This document shows, one piece after another, positions 62,871 to 64,000 of a DNA stretch of 64,000 nt. Below the pieces are notes generated by a model. It had not been told where the DNA came from and did not search any database. It worked only from the letters and a program-made list of their open reading frames with translations. Origin of the DNA: Rhodoferax sp. Lineage in GTDB: Bacteria > Pseudomonadota > Gammaproteobacteria > Burkholderiales > Burkholderiaceae_C. Numbering within the stretch: position 1 is the first letter of the stretch; every line of letters begins with the position of its first letter. The translations under genes and the position numbers were made by a program. The stretch lies in the NCBI RefSeq assembly GCF_013297935.1, contig NZ_JAAFIX010000007.1, forward strand, positions 1 through 64,000, given 5' to 3'.

Positions 62871-64000
62871 ATGACCCGCCTTGAGAATCCGGATATCGCG
62901 GCGCATGCCCGTTTTGTTCAGCGTATCAGACGCCGGTACAACGCAGAATCAGCCTTGCTTCCCCCGGGGTTACCCGGCAAAGCAGCTATTGCGGCTTTAA
63001 CGGCATCACTCACTGCTCCGGGTCACGACAACGGCACGGCGTTGCGGATCACCCGGCAACTGGTGCTGGAGCGGCTTGCAACACTGGACTGCGAGGGCAA
63101 CACCGGCGTAGATGCCGTCACCGCCGCCATGACCAGCCTGGCCGAGCATGCGCTGGACCAGGCCTTCCAGCTCAGCTACACAAGCCTCACCGCTCAGCAC
63201 GGGGTTCCGCTCTCGGAGTCGGGAACGCCCTCCCAGTTGCTGGTGATCGGCATGGGCAAGCTGGGGGCCCGCGAGCTCAATGTCTCCAGCGACATTGACC
63301 TCATTTATGTGTACGACCTGGATGGCGAGACGACCGGCGACAGCGTAGGTCGCGGGAAAATTTCTAATCAGGAATTTTTCGCCAAGATGGTGCGGGGCAT
63401 TTATGCCCTGGTGGGCGACAGCACAGACCACGGTTTCGTGTTCCGGGTCGATTTGGCCCTGCGGCCGAACGGAAACTCGGGTCCGGCGGCCGTGTCGCTC
63501 AGCGCACTGGAGGAGTACTTCCATGTCCAGGGGCGGGAATGGGAGCGATTTGCGTGGCTGAAAAGCCGTGTCGTCGCACCTGCGGCTGCGGTGGGGGGTG
63601 CCGCTGCTTTGCAACTGCGGGCCATCGTGGTGCCTTTTGTGTTCAGGCGTTATCTTGACTACAACGTGTTTGATGCACTGCGGGTGTTGCACCGTCAGAT
63701 TCGTGACCACGCCGCCAAGCGCAGTGCAGGTCGCCCGGAGCGCAGTAACGACGTCAAACTCTCGCGCGGCGGCATCCGGGAGATAGAGTTCACGGTTCAA
63801 TTGCTGCAAGTCGTGCGGGGCGGTCAGTTCCCAGAGTTGCGGACCCGTCCGACCGTGAGTGCATTGACCCGGCTGGTGCAAGCCGGATTGATGCCGCAAG
63901 GCAGTGCAAGCGCCTTGGCGGAGGCCTATGTCTTCCTGCGCAAGACTGAACACCGCATTCAGTACCTGGACGACCAGCAAACCCATGTCTTGCCCACGCA
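62871..64000 (+). CDS. glnE: glutamate-ammonia-ligase adenylyltransferase, N-terminal part
   Basis: The frame starts at ATG 62871 and runs off the right edge after 376 complete codons (family length about 900-950). LLVIGMGKLGARELNVSSDI followed by DLIYVYD (about 123-149) is the first nucleotidyltransferase active site, the deadenylating half; FEREGRE-like VQGREWERFAWLKSR and RGGIREIEFTVQLLQ are also present. It adjusts glutamine synthetase activity with PII signals. No full-length call can be made; the second half lies outside the window. Confidence 0.92.
   Translation, partial: MTRLENPDIAAHARFVQRIRRRYNAESALLPPGLPGKAAIAALTASLTAPGHDNGTALRITRQLVLERLATLDCEGNTGVDAVTAAMTSLAEHALDQAFQLSYTSLTAQHGVPLSESGTPSQLLVIGMGKLGARELNVSSDIDLIYVYDLDGETTGDSVGRGKISNQEFFAKMVRGIYALVGDSTDHGFVFRVDLALRPNGNSGPAAVSLSALEEYFHVQGREWERFAWLKSRVVAPAAAVGGAAALQLRAIVVPFVFRRYLDYNVFDALRVLHRQIRDHAAKRSAGRPERSNDVKLSRGGIREIEFTVQLLQVVRGGQFPELRTRPTVSALTRLVQAGLMPQGSASALAEAYVFLRKTEHRIQYLDDQQTHVLPT

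Overview
The window reads as chromosome from a betaproteobacterium of the order Burkholderiales, most likely family Comamonadaceae (Rhodoferax/Curvibacter/Acidovorax-like). The reasons are the high GC content, the housekeeping blocks yajC-secD-secF, def-fmt with lysM-dprA-smg on the other side, DUF1631, a fused indolepyruvate oxidoreductase with a divergent AsnC-type regulator, Bug-family binding proteins, and a roughly 50-bp dispersed repeat of a kind I associate with Comamonadaceae intergenic regions. The genus is inference. No rRNA, tRNA, CRISPR array, integrase or complete insertion sequence was seen. The only mobile-element trace is the last 28 codons of an IS30-type transposase at the left edge.

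Layout. 0.1-7.8 kb is a catabolic locus for unsaturated uronates (pectin or alginate breakdown products). kduI-kduD point right; gntR-dctQ-dctM-(Bug binding protein)-dctP-kdgK point left, from a shared intergenic region with two perfect palindromes. 7.8-12.3 kb holds a sigma-54 activator (AcoR-like) divergent from an aldehyde dehydrogenase and a DUF779 gene. Those two genes are separated by a paired-hairpin element whose two loops are complementary to each other. 12.3-15.7 kb is a secreted DUF1800/DUF1501 pair. 15.8-24.1 kb is housekeeping: pyrF, family-4 uracil-DNA glycosylase, rimI, tsaB, dacB, sua5-type TsaC, purK, purE, cnoX.

24.2-31.5 kb is one tightly coupled rightward operon: response regulator, short histidine kinase without a periplasmic domain, ATPase, binding protein, fused permease, second ATPase. 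It resembles AfuABC/FbpABC importers. A 57-bp purC relic follows it, then a ribbon-helix-helix gene and a DJ-1/PfpI gene. 32.7-38.8 kb carries purC, fba, pyk, a receiver-GGDEF protein and pgk, with clear intrinsic terminators after fba, pyk and pgk. 38.9-44.7 kb carries azlCD, fmt, def, a LysM protein, dprA and smg. 44.7-50.6 kb carries DUF1631, secF, secD and yajC. 50.7-55.6 kb carries the indolepyruvate oxidoreductase, its AsnC-type regulator and a small exported protein. 55.6-64 kb carries cheV, mltA, a 43-residue membrane peptide, a nitrilase-family amidase, yhdP and the start of glnE.

The least explained structures are the paired hairpins at 11689-11881, the dispersed repeat that invades coding sequences (purK, sua5, a signal peptide and a stop codon), the purC relic, and the two-ATPase importer translationally coupled to a sensor kinase that has no obvious input domain.
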